DNA of 64,000 nt from Psettodes erumei (taxonomy: Eukaryota; Chordata; Actinopteri; Pleuronectiformes; Psettodidae): assembly GCA_016785225.1 (NCBI GenBank), contig JAFBJZ010000422.1:4394001-4458000 (forward strand), read 5' to 3'. How positions within the stretch are numbered: position 1 is the first letter of the stretch; every line of letters starts with the position of its first letter. The notes beneath the pieces are model-generated. The model did no database searches and had not been told where the DNA came from. It saw only the letters and a program-made list of their open reading frames with translations. Shown piece after piece: positions 38,601 to 52,918 of the stretch. The position numbers and the translations under genes are program-made.

Positions 38601-41600
38601 GCTGGATCCCAGAGTGTGCTCGTGTTGATTTATTAGGAGGTGGAATGGCTGAAAACCAGCAGAGCGACAAGGAGAAGTATCCACTGCAGAGGTCACTTCT
38701 TTTGTGACAGTCTACCTAATAGTTCAGAAGCCTGCAGGCACTGCTTGCAATCTTTTGTCTGCTGAAGCCTGTTTCAGATTCTGAGATATGCATCCGAATG
38801 CATCAGAGTCTCCAGGGGATACCTTTAATGAATATTTCATAAAGCACAATGCCCGTTTATTACAGAAGACTGGTCTATTTGAATAACGTGTTCACCTCAA
38901 CAATAAGCAACAGGATTCATTCAGCACTCCTGACAAGGAGCAGATTGTTCTTCAGCTCGGCGCAGTGGTTACTTGGCAGGGAAAGGCATAAAGGAAAGAG
39001 GCAACAGGGAACAATGACAGGGAGAAAAAAGAAATGACAACACAGTCACAGCCGGGGCCTTTGTGTTTAAAACTACTTTTTACCGGTTGTTGCTACAGTG
39101 GAAACCATTTTGATCTCATGTTGGCTAGTGAAATTTTGGGGGAAGTTACATCATTTGTCATGTCCCAAAAAGGTGGTTTATCGCCATCTTTAAAGGCTGT
39201 GTGTAGTCCCTCTGTTCTCTCTTACTGTTGGCAGCTGACGATAAAAAAGTACTCTCTTGGACATTTTGGAAGCCCTTTTTAAATGTTGAAAGCAGATCAA
39301 ACACTCGTTAAATGCAAGTTAGCAACATTTCATTTCTAGTCTGGGTCACATTTGCTTGAACATAGAACTTTGTGTCTTGAAAAACCTGGAGGGCATATTT
39401 ATAGAGCAAACATTCTGTGTGTTTTGGATAAGTCATATCTATAATACAGGAAATGTGTTTTTTTTAAGCCATAAATTCAGGGAAACATTGTATTCCCCGA
39501 GCTGTTGTACAAAGAACCTGCAACTCTTTGTTGTTTTCACTTTGATTTTCATTGAGATCATAGAAACAAACAGCCCATCGAACAACAATATGTCCCAGTC
39601 CCTGAGTTTGTTTCACAATAGGGTGTTGACCAAAAGTACTGAGTAGCTCCCAAAGTTCCCCCTGCCCTCCTCCCTCCTGAACGCAGCTCTATTATGGGCA
39701 CAGTAGCACGTATCAAGGTGATTTATTGCCAGAAAGAGCTCAAGTTGTTTAAAATGACTGGTGTGATTAGTCATATATGCTTCAGAGCTGAAACGGGGGT
39801 GCACAGTGCTCCTGTAAATTAACAGCAGCTGCGGACTGTAGACGACCACGGCAAGGTGGTCAAACGCAGTAAGCGGCGGAGTCGCTGGGGGACAAGGAGA
39901 GAAAGTGGGTCATTACACCCCTTTCAGCTACGAGTAGGTTGACAGTAAAGAGAGGTAGGCCACGTTCAAGATCCAGGGGCTCTGCGATGAATTGAAGCAA
40001 TAAAAATAAAACAGAGGTATGATAGTCTGTGAGTTCTGCCAAAATTCCATTTGAGTTACTGCACAAATATGCACCATATATTTCCACAAGCCCTCACATA
40101 TCTCCACACTCCATTATTCCTGACAAAAAGGTGCGCCTGAAAGAACCTTTTCATTTGGTAACTGTTTTTTCTTTTCTAAAAAGAACTGTTTCCTCTTTCC
40201 TGCACTGTTTTAGCCCAGAAGAGCTCACCAGACAACATTTTACTCAACCTCTAGCTGGCTTCACAAAGAACCAACAGACTGCAGGCAATCAACTATTTTC
40301 AGTGGGTTTGGGTACTCCCTGGTCTAATTCTGCATTCTTTGCCCAACTGCTGCAGTCACTTTTCATGTAAACAACAACATTATGAATATCTTACCAGGAG
40401 AGACTGTCTGAAATATATCTGTTATGAAGTAATTAAGAGGAGAGGATTCAAACTGATAACAGTTTGAGAAAAGGGGGGGGCACCCTCATCCTTAAGTATC
40501 ATCAGTTTGGTGTTTTATGCACTTCTGGAGTGCTTTGTGGTCAGTGTAGTTTACTTTGACTTGTGGTAGCACCATGACATTTTAGTGTTTTGATATTTCT
40601 GTCAGCGGAGGATTTTTATACTTTTTCTTCATCTACAGGGGATTTGTGTGATCACTGAACATCAGTGTAAAACAGTGAAGCTAGAAAGGATCTTTTGCTC
40701 TTTGCTCCTCTGAGACTGACTCCAAAATCTGACCTTTATGACTGATGTTTTAGGTGGTAAGACATGTTTCTGTGATTAAACTCCACTCGAGCTCTGCCGG
40801 AAATATCTGAGAGTGACACCACACTGTCCATGTGTTGGCAAGTTATCTGCTGGAATAAGGAAAATACACTATCAAATAGCAAAAATGACTCACAATGGAG
40901 GTGCATTGCCAGTAGCTGTTTGTTTTAACAGTGTTAATATGGCTCAGGAGGATGGCTCCATTAAGATTTTTGCAGCTTGACACGTAGCCTCTGAAAGGCT
41001 AATGACCTTTTTTTCTTTAACTGGCCTTTGGCATTGGCAGCGGCAAAACGTTTTAGCATCAAATTGATGCTTAAAGTAATTGCTTGGGTGACTTTCCAAA
41101 AGCACTTTAACCCCACGCCAAACTAGTTTTAGCTTTTCATTTAATGCTACATACACCACGTACTCAAGATTGTGATTTTTTGTATGGCTTCCAAAAACAG
41201 TAAGGTGCTGCAAAATGCAGGAGTTCAAGCTTAAGTATGCAACAACATCATGAATTTCAGCAAGATCAAAATAAGATCTCATGTATTTAATGTCAGTCTA
41301 GTGAGTGGTAAATATTCAAACTTAAGTAGATTTGAGTTGAAGGATCCATTGGTTCTTTGTTTTTGGATGCTGTTGATAGAACTTCCTGCAGATGAAAAGA
41401 GGGCAAGCTTGGGCACCACTACTTAATTGCTTGCATCCAGTTATATACCTTCATATACAGTATAGAAAAAAACTCACCAAAAAGACTGGCACTAATTACA
41501 TTGCAAAAATGTTTCAGTACCCTACAACTGTTTATATATAGCACCTGAGTTTGCATCCTTTCATTACACACTGACTGGGCACATGCATGTGGCTTCCAGA

Positions 41601-44569
41601 CAAAAGTTGAGACTATATGCTTTGGCTTTATATTTGGATTCCTTTGAATTTTGCTTCCAATAAAGCTCAGTGGCTGCTAATCTGAAAACCATGCTTATTT
41701 TAGAGACTAAATATAAAAATGAGAGAGAGAGAGAAAACTACCTAAAATAAACACTTGTTCTAGTCTTAAGATGGGCAACTCCAAGCACAGGCTTTGTTTT
41801 CTATGACCTAAATTAACAAACGGGGGCAGTAACTCACCAGCAGTTGGTCAACATGTTGTCACATAGAGTTCTGCTGGCATAAATTTGTTTGTTAAGGTAA
41901 GCAGCCTTCTGAAGACCTTTGCATAGTGATATCAGTGCAAAACCAGCACACAATCCAGATACAAAAGGTCTTTTTTCATTCCAGCTCAAAAAACTTCAGG
42001 CAGGACCTAGTTGATATGTTGACAACAAACAGAAAACTTAGTAGACACAACACACTGTTAACTGTACTGTGTTCAGGGCAAAGATGATACGTAGGGCTGA
42101 CTAACAGTAACAGTGACTACAATAAACAGCAGGGCTAAGGCTATGTACTGACATTCCCCACAGACACACAAAAACACACACAATGGAGAGCCTCTCCAAG
42201 CACAGCTGCACAGTTACTCTCTCAGAAGGAACATAAACGTGCTTCTACAGTAGTTACTTTTAGAGCTCTCCCGACGGTAGCTTCTCATGGCTGGTTATCT
42301 CCGACTCTTCACATGTCACACTGACCTGTGGTCAGTCAGTTTCTTCCATGTATGTTACATTATTGCATTCATGACCTAACTGTTAATGGGGTAAAAAGGG
42401 ATAAAAATGATTGGGCACCATAAGCTTCAGCTTATCTTCAGCCTACAACTTTTTGGTTTACACAACTCATCTATATTATTTGTCTTCTGTGCAATTTTTT
42501 CCAATTTGTGTTGTGTCCTACGGCTTTGTAGGGATTAACAGACATTTTTTTCTTTTGATTTCTTTAATTTTTAGTGATCATTTACAGGCTGAAATAATTT
42601 GCATTTTCAGTATCCATGTACATAAATGTTCTCATCATCAAAGACAGTGCAACATAAAAGAAAGATATGAATGCATATCCATATACAACCACATACTGTT
42701 TGTACACTGCAACATGTTGCACTATGCTGTAGTCTGCTTGCTGTCATGTTGTCTTCAGTGAGATTGATGTTGCACAGTACGAGTGGGCTCTTTTTTCCCT
42801 GTACCAACTAAGTTGATGATGCATTAGTGACTGACCACTATTTCCTAAATTGAATTTTCTGAGCTGGTGCCTGTCCATAACCAGCTGCCTGTTTTCCGCA
42901 GGCAACACCAAACATCAGCCTGCATGTGTTTGGCAGCTGGAGACCATTCTTACTTCATTTATCCAAATTCTCCAGGCCTTGGGAGTTGACAGGCTTCATA
43001 AGCATTGTCCACAAGCATAATCCCCATGGTCTCAAGAGATCAGACAATCAGACCCCCCCTCTCTTTCCCACTCTCTCTCTCCATTTCCCTCTAGCTTCTT
43101 TCTTTCTCTCAGACGTTATATCGAAAATCTGTTAAAATCAACCTTGCGAGTGACGATACATCCACGAATACACATAACATGCAGCGGCTCACAGTAAATA
43201 TATAAAACATGCATGCACATGTGACAACCATCTGCACATCCAAGTGGAAAAGCTATACTGGGTATAATTATTCTTTTAATCAGGTTCTCATTTTCAAGTA
43301 GTATCGCCATAGGAACCTGCTCCACCTCTTCTCTCAGCTTAATGTGCCTGCCAGGACTGTTATTATTACCTGTAATTTCCCTGCATTTCTTGTGAAACTC
43401 AAGTGTATGTGTGTGTCTCTTTAATTGTCATTATTCTAGGGAAAGATTAATTATTCTGGCAGAAACTGTTGTGCTTCTATTTGTAAAAGGTTACACCTCT
43501 GTAGTAGCAAGCTCCTAAGAGTCTAAGAAAGATGTTCAGTTTTTACTTCTGAGAAAAGGAGAAACTAATAAAAACAACATTGCCAACCAGAGTACAACAG
43601 GAGTACTTGGGAGACATTAGTAGTTCTCATGTGACTGCCCATGTGAGGAGACTTGAGACTTGAAAAATAAGTTTGGTGCAGGTGGCCAGAGGACACAAAG
43701 CCAGCAGTAGAGACGGGACACAAAAAAGCCTCCTACGCATCACTGGAAAGAATCTTGGTCAAATGATTCTGCTTTTCCTTGCCCAGATGTTCTGAGTTTA
43801 AGCTTTTCAATGCAAAAAAAGAAACCTTAAATGATTCCTTCTCTACCTGAGAGACAGGCATTCTTCTGATTTCTGGTTCTGTGATTCATTTCTAAGATAC
43901 TTGACACTTGTGCCAGTGCTAGATTTCACTGTAAAATATTACCCAATAATAATTTTTCACAGATGTAAATCCTAGACCACAGGCTGCAGATAAAATCTAT
44001 ATAAATGACGACAAAACAAACCTTAAATGTGTTCAGTAGTTTGACATTACACAAAGGCTGGCAGAGATGTGAGTCAGCACCAAGTCAGCTTCACTGTCAG
44101 TGCAACTCGGGAATCTCCTTAAATATAGACACAAAATATGTCAACCTAAAAGGCAAAGCCTGTATGGCAGCTACTGTCCCATTCTCAGTTTCAAAGTCTG
44201 TACTCAGTCTCATGGGAGCAACACCAACACTTCTAATACAGTTAATACAGATGTTTTTTATTACTTTGCGATGATTGACATGATTCTGCAGGAGAAATTC
44301 ATGAAAGGACACTGCTGAGAATACACAAGAGAAACAGGAAATAGAAACACTAAATTGTCGCCAAGGTTCTGTCCAGTCACAAACAAGAAGTGTTGTCCCA
44401 CCGTTCTTGGTGATATATTTGAAATGAGTTGTAATACCAAAAAACATGACTTGTTTTGAGAGGTTTTGTCAAGCAGAGTTGGAAGTCACAAATCTATATA
44501 CGTTTCAAAACCAGCAAGGATTTTAAAAGAGCTGAAACCCAGAGGACACAGTGTTCGCCGGTGTGACTG

Positions 44570-44655
44570 TCTAAGCTGCTGCCCACCTCGATCTATCACA
44601 GAGCAGCCTACAGCTCCCAGGAGGCCCGGTGCACTATCCAGCCCTTGCGCCACCT
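44570..44655 (-). repeat. Decayed tRNA-derived SINE-like fragment
   Basis: Read on the minus strand, the segment starts AGGTGGCGCAAGGGCTGGAT and continues AGTGCACCGGGCCTCCTGGG. The part TGGCGCAAGGG resembles an RNA polymerase III A box. A weak B-box-like GATCGAGGT lies downstream at about 44587-44595. This is the layout of the head of tRNA-derived SINEs. The body and tail are not recognised. Confidence 0.35.
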
Positions 44656-44712
44656 CTCCCCACCCACCTTACCTCCCACATCCCCCCCCACGTCCACCGT
44701 CATCACCACCCC
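44656..44712. repeat. C-rich, pyrimidine-biased low-complexity tract
   Basis: A run of CCC/CCAC clusters including eight consecutive C residues. The minus strand is correspondingly G-rich with several G-runs and could form a quadruplex. The proline-rich plus-strand open frame across it is a composition artefact. Confidence 0.7.
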
Positions 44713-47699
44713 GCCGTGAGTGACAGGCATCCAGTTCCGCCTGACTGGAGCCTCTATCTCCAAACCCTCAAGGACAACTAAGAGGACATAATGTCATCAA
44801 CTCATCTCTCTTGTTCCGACAGCCGCCTCCTCAATGGATGCACATAGATGCATATGCTCGTTCTGTCTTTCTCTCCCCACACAAACACACTGCCGCCTGC
44901 AACCCACTCACCTGTAACAGCATCTATGCGACCTTTGCTTAAAGCCCTTGGGTGCCACACCAGAACCTACTCACACAAACAACCCGCAGGTCCGGCTGTG
45001 CCTGCCGCTTCTCATTCACACTGTCTGCTCGTGTTTTAAACCATCTAGTTGTTAAGAACCACTTCAAACAGAAACCTTGAACGGAGGAAATAAACAAGGT
45101 ATTGTCTATGAAGGCTTCCGCACAGATCACCTCTTACTCCTGAGCTTGAATGTTTTCCTCGCCGTGGAGATGTGGATTCTTTATCTTATACAGAGCAACA
45201 ATCTGACGCATCTTCTGATGTGGGAAAAGAAAGCTCTTCCAGAGGGATATCGGAAGACAATTTTTCAAGTGAACAACAAGTTTTGGTTCGCAGTAATGTT
45301 TGTTAGGCAATCAATGTGCATTTCATGGCGCCAGGTTGTTTTATATATAACCGTTAAGCTTTCAAACAAACTGTTAGAAACAACAATAACATAACATCCA
45401 GAGATGTCATTGTATAGTTGTTGCTGTTTTGCTTTCTAACAAACAAACTGCTCTTATTCCTGCAAGATGTTTTTGCACTTCAGTGCACTCTTACAAGTTG
45501 TAAAGCTGGTGAGACAAAAGCAAGTCAGCGCTGCACTTCAGATGAGAGGCTCTTGCTTGTAACCACAGTAGGAAACCTCAACATGTTGACAGGAAATGCT
45601 TTTGAATTTTGGGAAATGTCAAATCCCAGAAATCATGCAGTGTGATTTCAGAGAGCTGTGCAGTCTTTCAAAGAACAGCCAAACTTCATTAAACTTGTCG
45701 TTAAATAACATACTTTCAACTTTCTCTGTATGCTATATACTGTTGATACTGTTTATTTAATGTCCATGTGCATATTTATTAAAGAGGGATTTGGTCTCCC
45801 AGCTCAATCTTTGTTGCTGCTCTGACTCTATGAGGTTGCTCTCAAACAACAGAGATTTATCTTATTTAACTATTTTCTATAAATTGTCAATTCCTTCACA
45901 TACATCTCTGACTGACTTAGAGTAAATGGTTTTGAATTTGATTGATGGAATTTTTTTTAATCGAACTACATGCCTGGTTAGTTTGTAAATAAAGATTGTG
46001 GCTAATGCAGCTTTAATTTCACAGTGGCTATTGAGTTTCATATGTATTCAAAGTCTTTGCAGCAGAAGTAGTCACATAGTCTTTCAGGAACCTTGTAAGT
46101 GTAACATAAATTGGAGCCTTTCCTATGAGCTAGCCAGTTAAGTGTCACAGCATCAACTTTTCTTGCAGCCAAGTGACAGCTCCTGTGAACTGATATTACA
46201 GTATATATTACAACTGGTACACTGACACACTGTAAAATGACAGTCCTCTTTAAATCTCACACAGCATATTTTTGAACAAATGCAGGATGAATATAGTCAG
46301 CACAAAAACAAAGTATAACAATCATCGTCAGCGGGGCCAAATATTGTGTTCTGAAATCCTCCCCCTACTGCAGCATAAATCACACTGCAAGGCTCCCCGG
46401 TGTAGCGAAGCATCTATAAGTATCAAAAGAGGCCATCCAGAGGCTATTCATTTCTATTTTCAGAATGCCAATTATGGAGCACAGCACCAGCTTTGGATAT
46501 TGAACCAGTTGAAGTCAAACTGTTGTAATACATTATTATCTATTTCAACCTGGTGGTGTGCGGAGATTCTCGCTGCTGGATTTTCATCAAAAGTGATAGC
46601 CTGCTGAAAATGTAATTCACTATTTTAGTATAAATCAATAAGCCTCCAGAAGCCATTCCCTCATTCTAGCTTTATGTTAATATAAAAGATATGCTCAAAT
46701 AGAACTTAAATTCACCACGCAGACTTTCAGACTGTTTAATAGCTCCAATCTTATTCATAACTGCTCAATCGACACTTAAATTTCAGGCCCATCTTGATTT
46801 GGCTTCTCCTTGCGATTTTAAGTCCTACTTCTTTTTGGAGCCAAGGCTACTGTGACCCATGTTAATGGAGATTTATAGGCGAGTGCCATTCTAACAGTGA
46901 TCCTCTATTAGGAATTACATCCCATTTGATCATTATTACTCCGTTCTCACAGCAAATAAAAGAAAAAGTCATTGCTGTAATGTGATGCGGTGTGTTTAAA
47001 TGTTCTGGATCCTGCATGTATTACAGCAGACATGAAAAATGGCAAATTCTGAACATGTGAAAGAGTTGGAGGAGAAAGCTAATTTTGCGTTAGAGGACAT
47101 TCAGATGTTTCTGATGAGGGATATAAATCCTGATGGACTCCCATCCGAGTGTATTCATTAATCATGCATCTCATTGGTGAGGCTCTGATTTGGCACTGAG
47201 ACAGATGAAGATGAACTCAGCAACATATTTCTCATCATAACACAAGCCTCACATAAATATTAATAGCATATTTTCAGCTGGTGGGCATGAATCGTTTTTC
47301 AGACAGGGAATTTTAAGTGCTACCCATGCGTGTCCAAGAACAGTACACGGGCAAGCAGCTGTGATAAACAACACAGCTTTAAGGCAACAGTGAAGAGAAG
47401 GCTTTAACTGTACTGGAGACTCAAAAGGTCTTTATTTTGTTTACTTCTTCAGGCAAACTCCTATCAGTATATTTTCTTACTTAACCTTACAACTTGTGAA
47501 CACACATTTTAATTGCAAAAGTTACTGTTATCACTCACGTTAGTTGACGTTTAACTGGTACTTTGAGCAGATGTCATTTTGGCAGTGACTTTCAATAATT
47601 GGCTATGGGGCATCAAAAGCAAATATCCAACTTTTGGCAGTTTAACAGTTTGACAGCTGCTACAGTCTAGATTTTATATTGACAATGGATCAAACAATA

Positions 47700-47860
47700 A
47701 AAAGCATTACACAGCAGTCAGGAAAAAGGTACAGCAACTACTTGGTAAACATAGTGGAGTGTTACAAGACCCAGATATTTCTTTGAACCAGATCTAGCAG
47801 GACAGTAGAGATTAGATTACTCTGATTAGAGATCAGAGTGTAGGACTTACATTCAGAGTC
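47700..47860 (+). repeat. Teleost-type interspersed repeat, copy 2 (partial)
   Basis: CAACTACTTGGTAAACATAG and the following TGGAGTGTTACA...GACCCAGATATTTC match, with substitutions and small gaps, CAACCAGCTGGTGAACACAG and TGGAGCATGTAACA...GACCTAGCTATTTC at about 60167-60230. No coding content. Confidence 0.5.
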
Positions 47861-48714
47861 ATGCCAGAAGCATGACTCCAAAGGTTGTATTATGTCTGCA
47901 GGGTGCATTAATAAGCAAGTGTTGTATACTAACATGTTCTCCATAAAAACATCTGATAATCTATCAATGTGTCACTTGTGCTTCCTCCAAGCAGTAAACA
48001 AAAAAAAAATCTAATCAAATTATGCAGGTTTAACAAGCAGTTTAATAAGCATTTTAATGTAGAATTTTCTTAACATACCTTATGTTGCCCTGTTAATCAG
48101 ACTGAACTTCCATTTTGTTTCACTTAATTATTTCCTCTGACATCATAGCAGCTGTGTTCTGTGTATTTTCAATCAGGAGCAAGTGCCATATTGGTCCAGT
48201 CTTCCTCATTTTGAGTCAAGCTGTGGTACAGATTGCCAAGAGCAATTAATTTCATATGTTTTCTACAACAAATGAAAAAAAAGTTGACTTTAAGGGTTGT
48301 TATTTCCGTAAGTTGACTTACAACAACCTGTGCAGCTGTGTCATTCTCACACTTGTCAGTTTCTGGTGTTTTTCTGCGGCTGTTTTTCATGGATGTAGCT
48401 ATTTTTCTTGGCTCTGTCACAAGAAGATGATGTTGTGAGCCTTAATCCTGCATACAAAGAACTGTTTTCCGACCAGGGAAACAGCTGTCGATGACAACAA
48501 CACCAGACCTGCTTGAATAGTCAAAACAATCTGAAATGTGGGCAGCAATTCAGGAGGCTAATCTGCTAAAGTGCAGAGGTCTTCAATGCTGACGTTTGAG
48601 TGAACTTAAAAAACTCAGAAATTGGCCCAACTGTTATGCATTTACAAAATCTTAAAATATTCTTTGGCACAAAGTAGATGCTACAACCCATGATGTATGT
48701 TTGTGTCTCTGCAG

Positions 48715-48855
48715 GTGTATGACCACCAGTACAAAGCCGTGTTGGATGGCATAGAGACAGAAAGCGTGTTGGAGATAGACCCAGCTCGGCGCATTGAGAT
48801 CTTCAGAATGGGAAACGGCAGTGAGGAGGTACTTGAGGTACACGACTTCAAAAAT
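48715..48855 (+). CDS. tnmd: Tenomodulin exon 3: linker and first part of BRICHOS domain
   Basis: 47 codons, phase 0 at both ends, bounded by TTTGTGTCTCTGCAG and AAT|GTAAGT. The peptide starts VYDHQYK and contains LEIDPARRIEIFRMGNGSEE, ending LEVHDFKN. Human tenomodulin has the corresponding [27 protein letters not shown] and LEVHDFKN with the same spacing (23 residues from the VYD/AYD start to the IDP motif). The paralogue chondromodulin has NDFQN where tenomodulin has HDFKN, so tenomodulin is the better assignment. The NGS sequon matches the N-glycosylation sequon in the human protein. The segment lies on the extracellular side just after the membrane anchor. Confidence 0.95.
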
Positions 48856-51800
48856 GTAAGTAAAAGGTTAAACAGGACCGCGTAAGCAATTCTTTTGCTG
48901 AAAATTTGGTGCTGTTATTGCATCCTCTCTTCAGCGCAGGAATGATTCTGCCCTTTTCAAAGAGGCAGTTGACCTACGTGAAATCATGGGTTGGCATATA
49001 AATAACACGCCGCCTTCGAGGGACATTTAGCGTGTCATTTCTACACATTTTAAGCTTTTCATGTTCATCTAACTATGCCATATTTAGGGTCAGGGTAAGT
49101 CACCGAAGAAATGGCATGGTATGAAATGAAAGGCAGCAAATGACTAAGATGACTAATGAATGAGAAATTGGCATGTTATTCACACACCATTTGGTGATGC
49201 CAGACTGAGCTGACAACTTTTATCCTTTGTTGAAATCATATTTTCTTCTTCAGCAGCATTTTCTCCCCCCTGTGTGACTCTCAGTGAAAAATAAATTGTG
49301 ACAAACCTTTGAAACATCTGAGACACTAAATGATGGAAATTATTCTCAGCGAGGTGTACACAGGGATCAGAAAAACATATTTTTTAAAAATACAGTGCAT
49401 ACACATAATATCAGTAATTAATGCTGAAGTAACAACTGTACTACCCGGATATTTTTTTGTATTCAAGTGCACAAACGTGCACACTAAAACACAATCACAC
49501 ACACAATAATCTCAGAGACCAGGATTGGTAAAAGACCGCTACCTCTATACGGTAACTTCGATGAGTGCAAACAAACATTATGATGAAGCCCATCTCTGTT
49601 TCTTACACATTTTTGGAGTGGAAATTTTTTCTGCAGCAGAACTCATTAACTTATCTTTCAATCCTAAATCTTGCTTGAGTGTGCAGGAGGTTGCACATGC
49701 TGCACCTCCGGGGAGGGGGGAGCATTCTGCTTGACTGGGTAATGAATGCTCTTACTCGCACACCATTATTTACTGTGAAATGTTTGGTTGCGAGGCTGTA
49801 TGTTAGGGGAAACACTTCATCCCAAAGAAAAACCTGGACTGAGTTACTGCTTTCCTCACAATGGTCTTCGTGAATCTAAAATGGCTATATGATGGAAGCC
49901 CAGCACAGCACCAGAAAACCTTGACCTCTGCAATCACGCTCTCCATTTTCTTTCACAATAAACCCGGCTAATGACATGTACAAACACATGTGCCTGTTGC
50001 TTGTTCCACTTCCTGTTAGTAAAGCACATTCCCTGAGGAGATTTTCCTGATTCAAAGCTCCACCATGGATGGCCAAGAAACAAACGAGTGAGCAAAGTAA
50101 TACAAACCATATTGTGATTTTTTTTTTAAAAAGGAAGGAAACCCACATAAAATGTACAGATGGGTTATACTAAGTTGTAGCTTGTGCAGTGATGTTAGAA
50201 TTGAATTTGTTTAGTACAAAGATAAGAGACTGTTGCATGTTATTATGCAGAGCAAAGCCACCTCCAACACAATCTCCATCAAGTCTGAGGGATGTGTGAG
50301 CAATGAAAAATGAGGGGATTATGCCACCAGGGCTGCTGACCACAGACAAAACCCACTCACTGTTGTTTAAGGCCAATACTAGGCTCATTTTAAAGGGAGA
50401 AAAGAGAGACTTCCTGAGACAGAACCACCAGAGTCATTTTCAAGTGAAAACAAAGGAACACAAGAAAATTGGCCCTAACATAGATCCAAATTTTTACTTT
50501 AATGAAAACAGTTTGATGACAGGCTGCTCCCATGAAAAATTATCTATGAATGGATTATGTTATAGTAGGCAACTAAGACATTTTTGATAATGCTTATTTT
50601 CTGAAGTTGCGCACAGTTCAAAATTTTTAACAATAAAAAATGAAAAATTGTCTTTAGAGAAAAAGTAAATGAATTCCCAAATGGTGTTTTATTTCAATCA
50701 GATTATACATAAAGAGTAAAGTCACCTTTTTAAGACTCTTGCATCTTCCAGCCACAGCATGCACTGGATTTTCCACCTTTACACTAAACGAATCATAGTG
50801 AGCGTGCCACTACAGAAAAGAAAAGACTAGACGTGATGCTATTTGCATGTCAATTTCATCTCACCAACTCTTTTCAGTTATTTATTTTGGCATTTTCATT
50901 TATCATTTCTGATTCCAATTTTTCATACAGCAACAGCATATATGCAGGGTAATTCCCTCAGACCAAGACTGCAGCTTTGCAGACCTAATAACCTACTTCA
51001 CTGAGTGTGTCAATGTGTCAGCATGAGCGCCATCATGTACTGGGGCTCGTGGTGTCCTCAAGCTTATTTCACTGTGGGACAGTCCTGATTCCTCCAGAAC
51101 ACATCCAAACCGCTCAACCGCAAGCATGCTACGCTGTAATACATTTATATTATATACAGATGTTGCTAACAGTCTGTGTAACCACTCAGAATGTTCTGAC
51201 CACAGTTGCCATTTCATTTTGACCACCTTGGTCTTTCACAAGTGCGGCTGAAACATCAGTTATAAAGTTAAATGATCTGAACCTAGTATGCGGTCGTCTT
51301 CTCTTCAGTACACCATATTTCAAAGCAGTGAAGAGTGCCTAGTTTTTGGTCTGCATGAAAACTCATGTCATTTGTTACCATCGGTGGGGCAACAGGAGCA
51401 AACCAGCAGAACTGCAGCCGGAGCTTGTTGCTGGGAGGTTGCACCAGCGTGCCAACTTGTACATTAAACAGCTTCCAGTCTGGTTTCACAGGTATGGTTT
51501 ACTACTTTATTATAGTGGGTATACTCAGGGTTGGTCAGTGATTACACATGTGCAGTACATGCAACACAGTGCTGGAACACATACACACAAAGCTTGCTCT
51601 CATGTTGCACATGGAGGACCAGTAAAGACGTTGTGATCACCCACAGATACAGCAGGATTTGTCCTCGTATGTTACAATGGCCCATACAAATCTGGGTCTA
51701 CTGTGATCATTTCTCCCAACCTCATACACACCTGTGCTGGAGCAAACCCCATAGGGGCCAACTCACTCAACTAAAACATACAATACAGGACATCCATCCA

Positions 51801-52149
51801 CACATGCATCTTATAGGAAGGTACCATCTTCAACACTTGAAAACCCAGGGAGAGAGCTTTCCCAGCAGTTTTACTGGCCTATACCTGTGTATCACATAGA
51901 CCAGACTTATGCAGGTATTTCCAGCTACACCTGACTGAGTCATGGTTAAGACAGTAATGCAGCAGTTGTCACTATTCTTGTTTTAGCTGCTTACCTTGAA
52001 ATGGCATCTCACACCTGAAGTTTGCAGCACACAACATCCATGAATCACCACAGATGCTGGAGGAAGCGGCTGGTGAACGCAGTCAAACCTGCACTAAGTA
52101 AATCTCATATAACTGTAATGTTTTCAATCAGGTTTATTTCTGAATGGAT

Positions 52150-52184
52150 TTTGTTGTTGTTGTTGTTGTTGGGGGGGGGGGGGG
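52150..52184. repeat. (TTG)n followed by a 14-G run
   Basis: Seven TTG units at 52150-52170 run straight into 14 consecutive G residues at 52171-52184. Such a junction is prone to slippage and to sequencing error. Confidence 0.95.
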
Positions 52185-52813
52185 TTCTTTAATTCTGCTG
52201 TTAATATCTCACGACTGTCAACTGTATGATGTGAAATTATTATGTGTAATTATGATGTAAAGCTAGCCTGTGCAGTGAGATCACCGTGCTCTTCCACTAT
52301 CATCACTGCACAATGTTGATTGTGTCAGATAGTTTCAGTCCTGGGAGTCTAGCTTTATTCAACAAAAATACTTGACTTGGTCTTTTATCAGCTACCAAAG
52401 GATTAACTGAGAAAATGCTGTGCGCATTTCATTCAAACTTCCGCCTGTTGCTGTCAATTAAGATTTCATCCAAAAATGCATCTTTACAGACAGGACTTCT
52501 GGTCTAAAGTTATTGATTTAAGCAATACATTCAGACATGAATGAGGACAGAACAATAAAATTTGGAAGGTTGCGACAACATTGGCAAAGTCAATCCAATC
52601 CCAACTGTTGCAATACGAGTCAGTCATTGCTATGATCTCAATTTTTGCGTTAGTAATGCAAGATGTTGTCTTTCGGAGTTGGCTTTGTGAATAGCGTAAC
52701 ATCTGACCCTCACTTCAGCTTCTGTGTGGTTTTATCTAGCCGCAGGACCTCCTCTCACGACAAGTCAACACAAACTTTTCCTATCGGTGGCATTTAAGTG
52801 CTAGGTCCATTTG

Positions 52814-52918
52814 TCGACCCGTTCTTTTCCCGACCAAGCCCCACCTTCGCCTTCATGTTCCTTTCACGTCACCGCGTGTTGCGCGACCTCATGGCGCGTG
52901 ACGAGGTGGTGCGTTCAA
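52814..52918. other. CpG-dense cluster inside tnmd intron 3
   Basis: Thirteen CpG dinucleotides occur within about 100 bp, in a window that is otherwise CpG-poor. A plus-strand frame is open across it (52798-52989, with RHRVLRDLMARDEVVRSRY) but shows no known domain. A donor-like AAG|GTGATT follows at about 52936. It could be an intronic promoter, a non-coding RNA start, a processed gene fragment or a young insertion. Confidence 0.4.

Larger units (their letters stand above)
29610..48714 (+). other. Candidate tnmd intron 2, or unassigned upstream region
   Basis: About 19 kb before the first certain tnmd exon. I searched it for a membrane-spanning exon ending in phase 0 and found none I could support. 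It contains AT-rich DNA, a decayed tRNA-SINE-like piece (44570-44655), a C-rich tract (about 44656-44712) and a partial interspersed repeat (47700-47860). Hydrophobic open frames at 38092-38319, 42411-42761 and 48256-48438 lack suitable splice borders. Confidence 0.4.

Noticed and set aside
44466..44723. Proline-rich open frame ending at a GTGAGT
   Set aside because: The Pro/Ser content comes from a C-rich low-complexity tract and a SINE-like fragment, and it has no acceptor or family match.
48256..48438. Hydrophobic open frame just upstream of exon 3, considered as the missing membrane-anchor exon
   Set aside because: No GT donor in phase 0 at its end and the residues flanking the hydrophobic run do not resemble tenomodulin.
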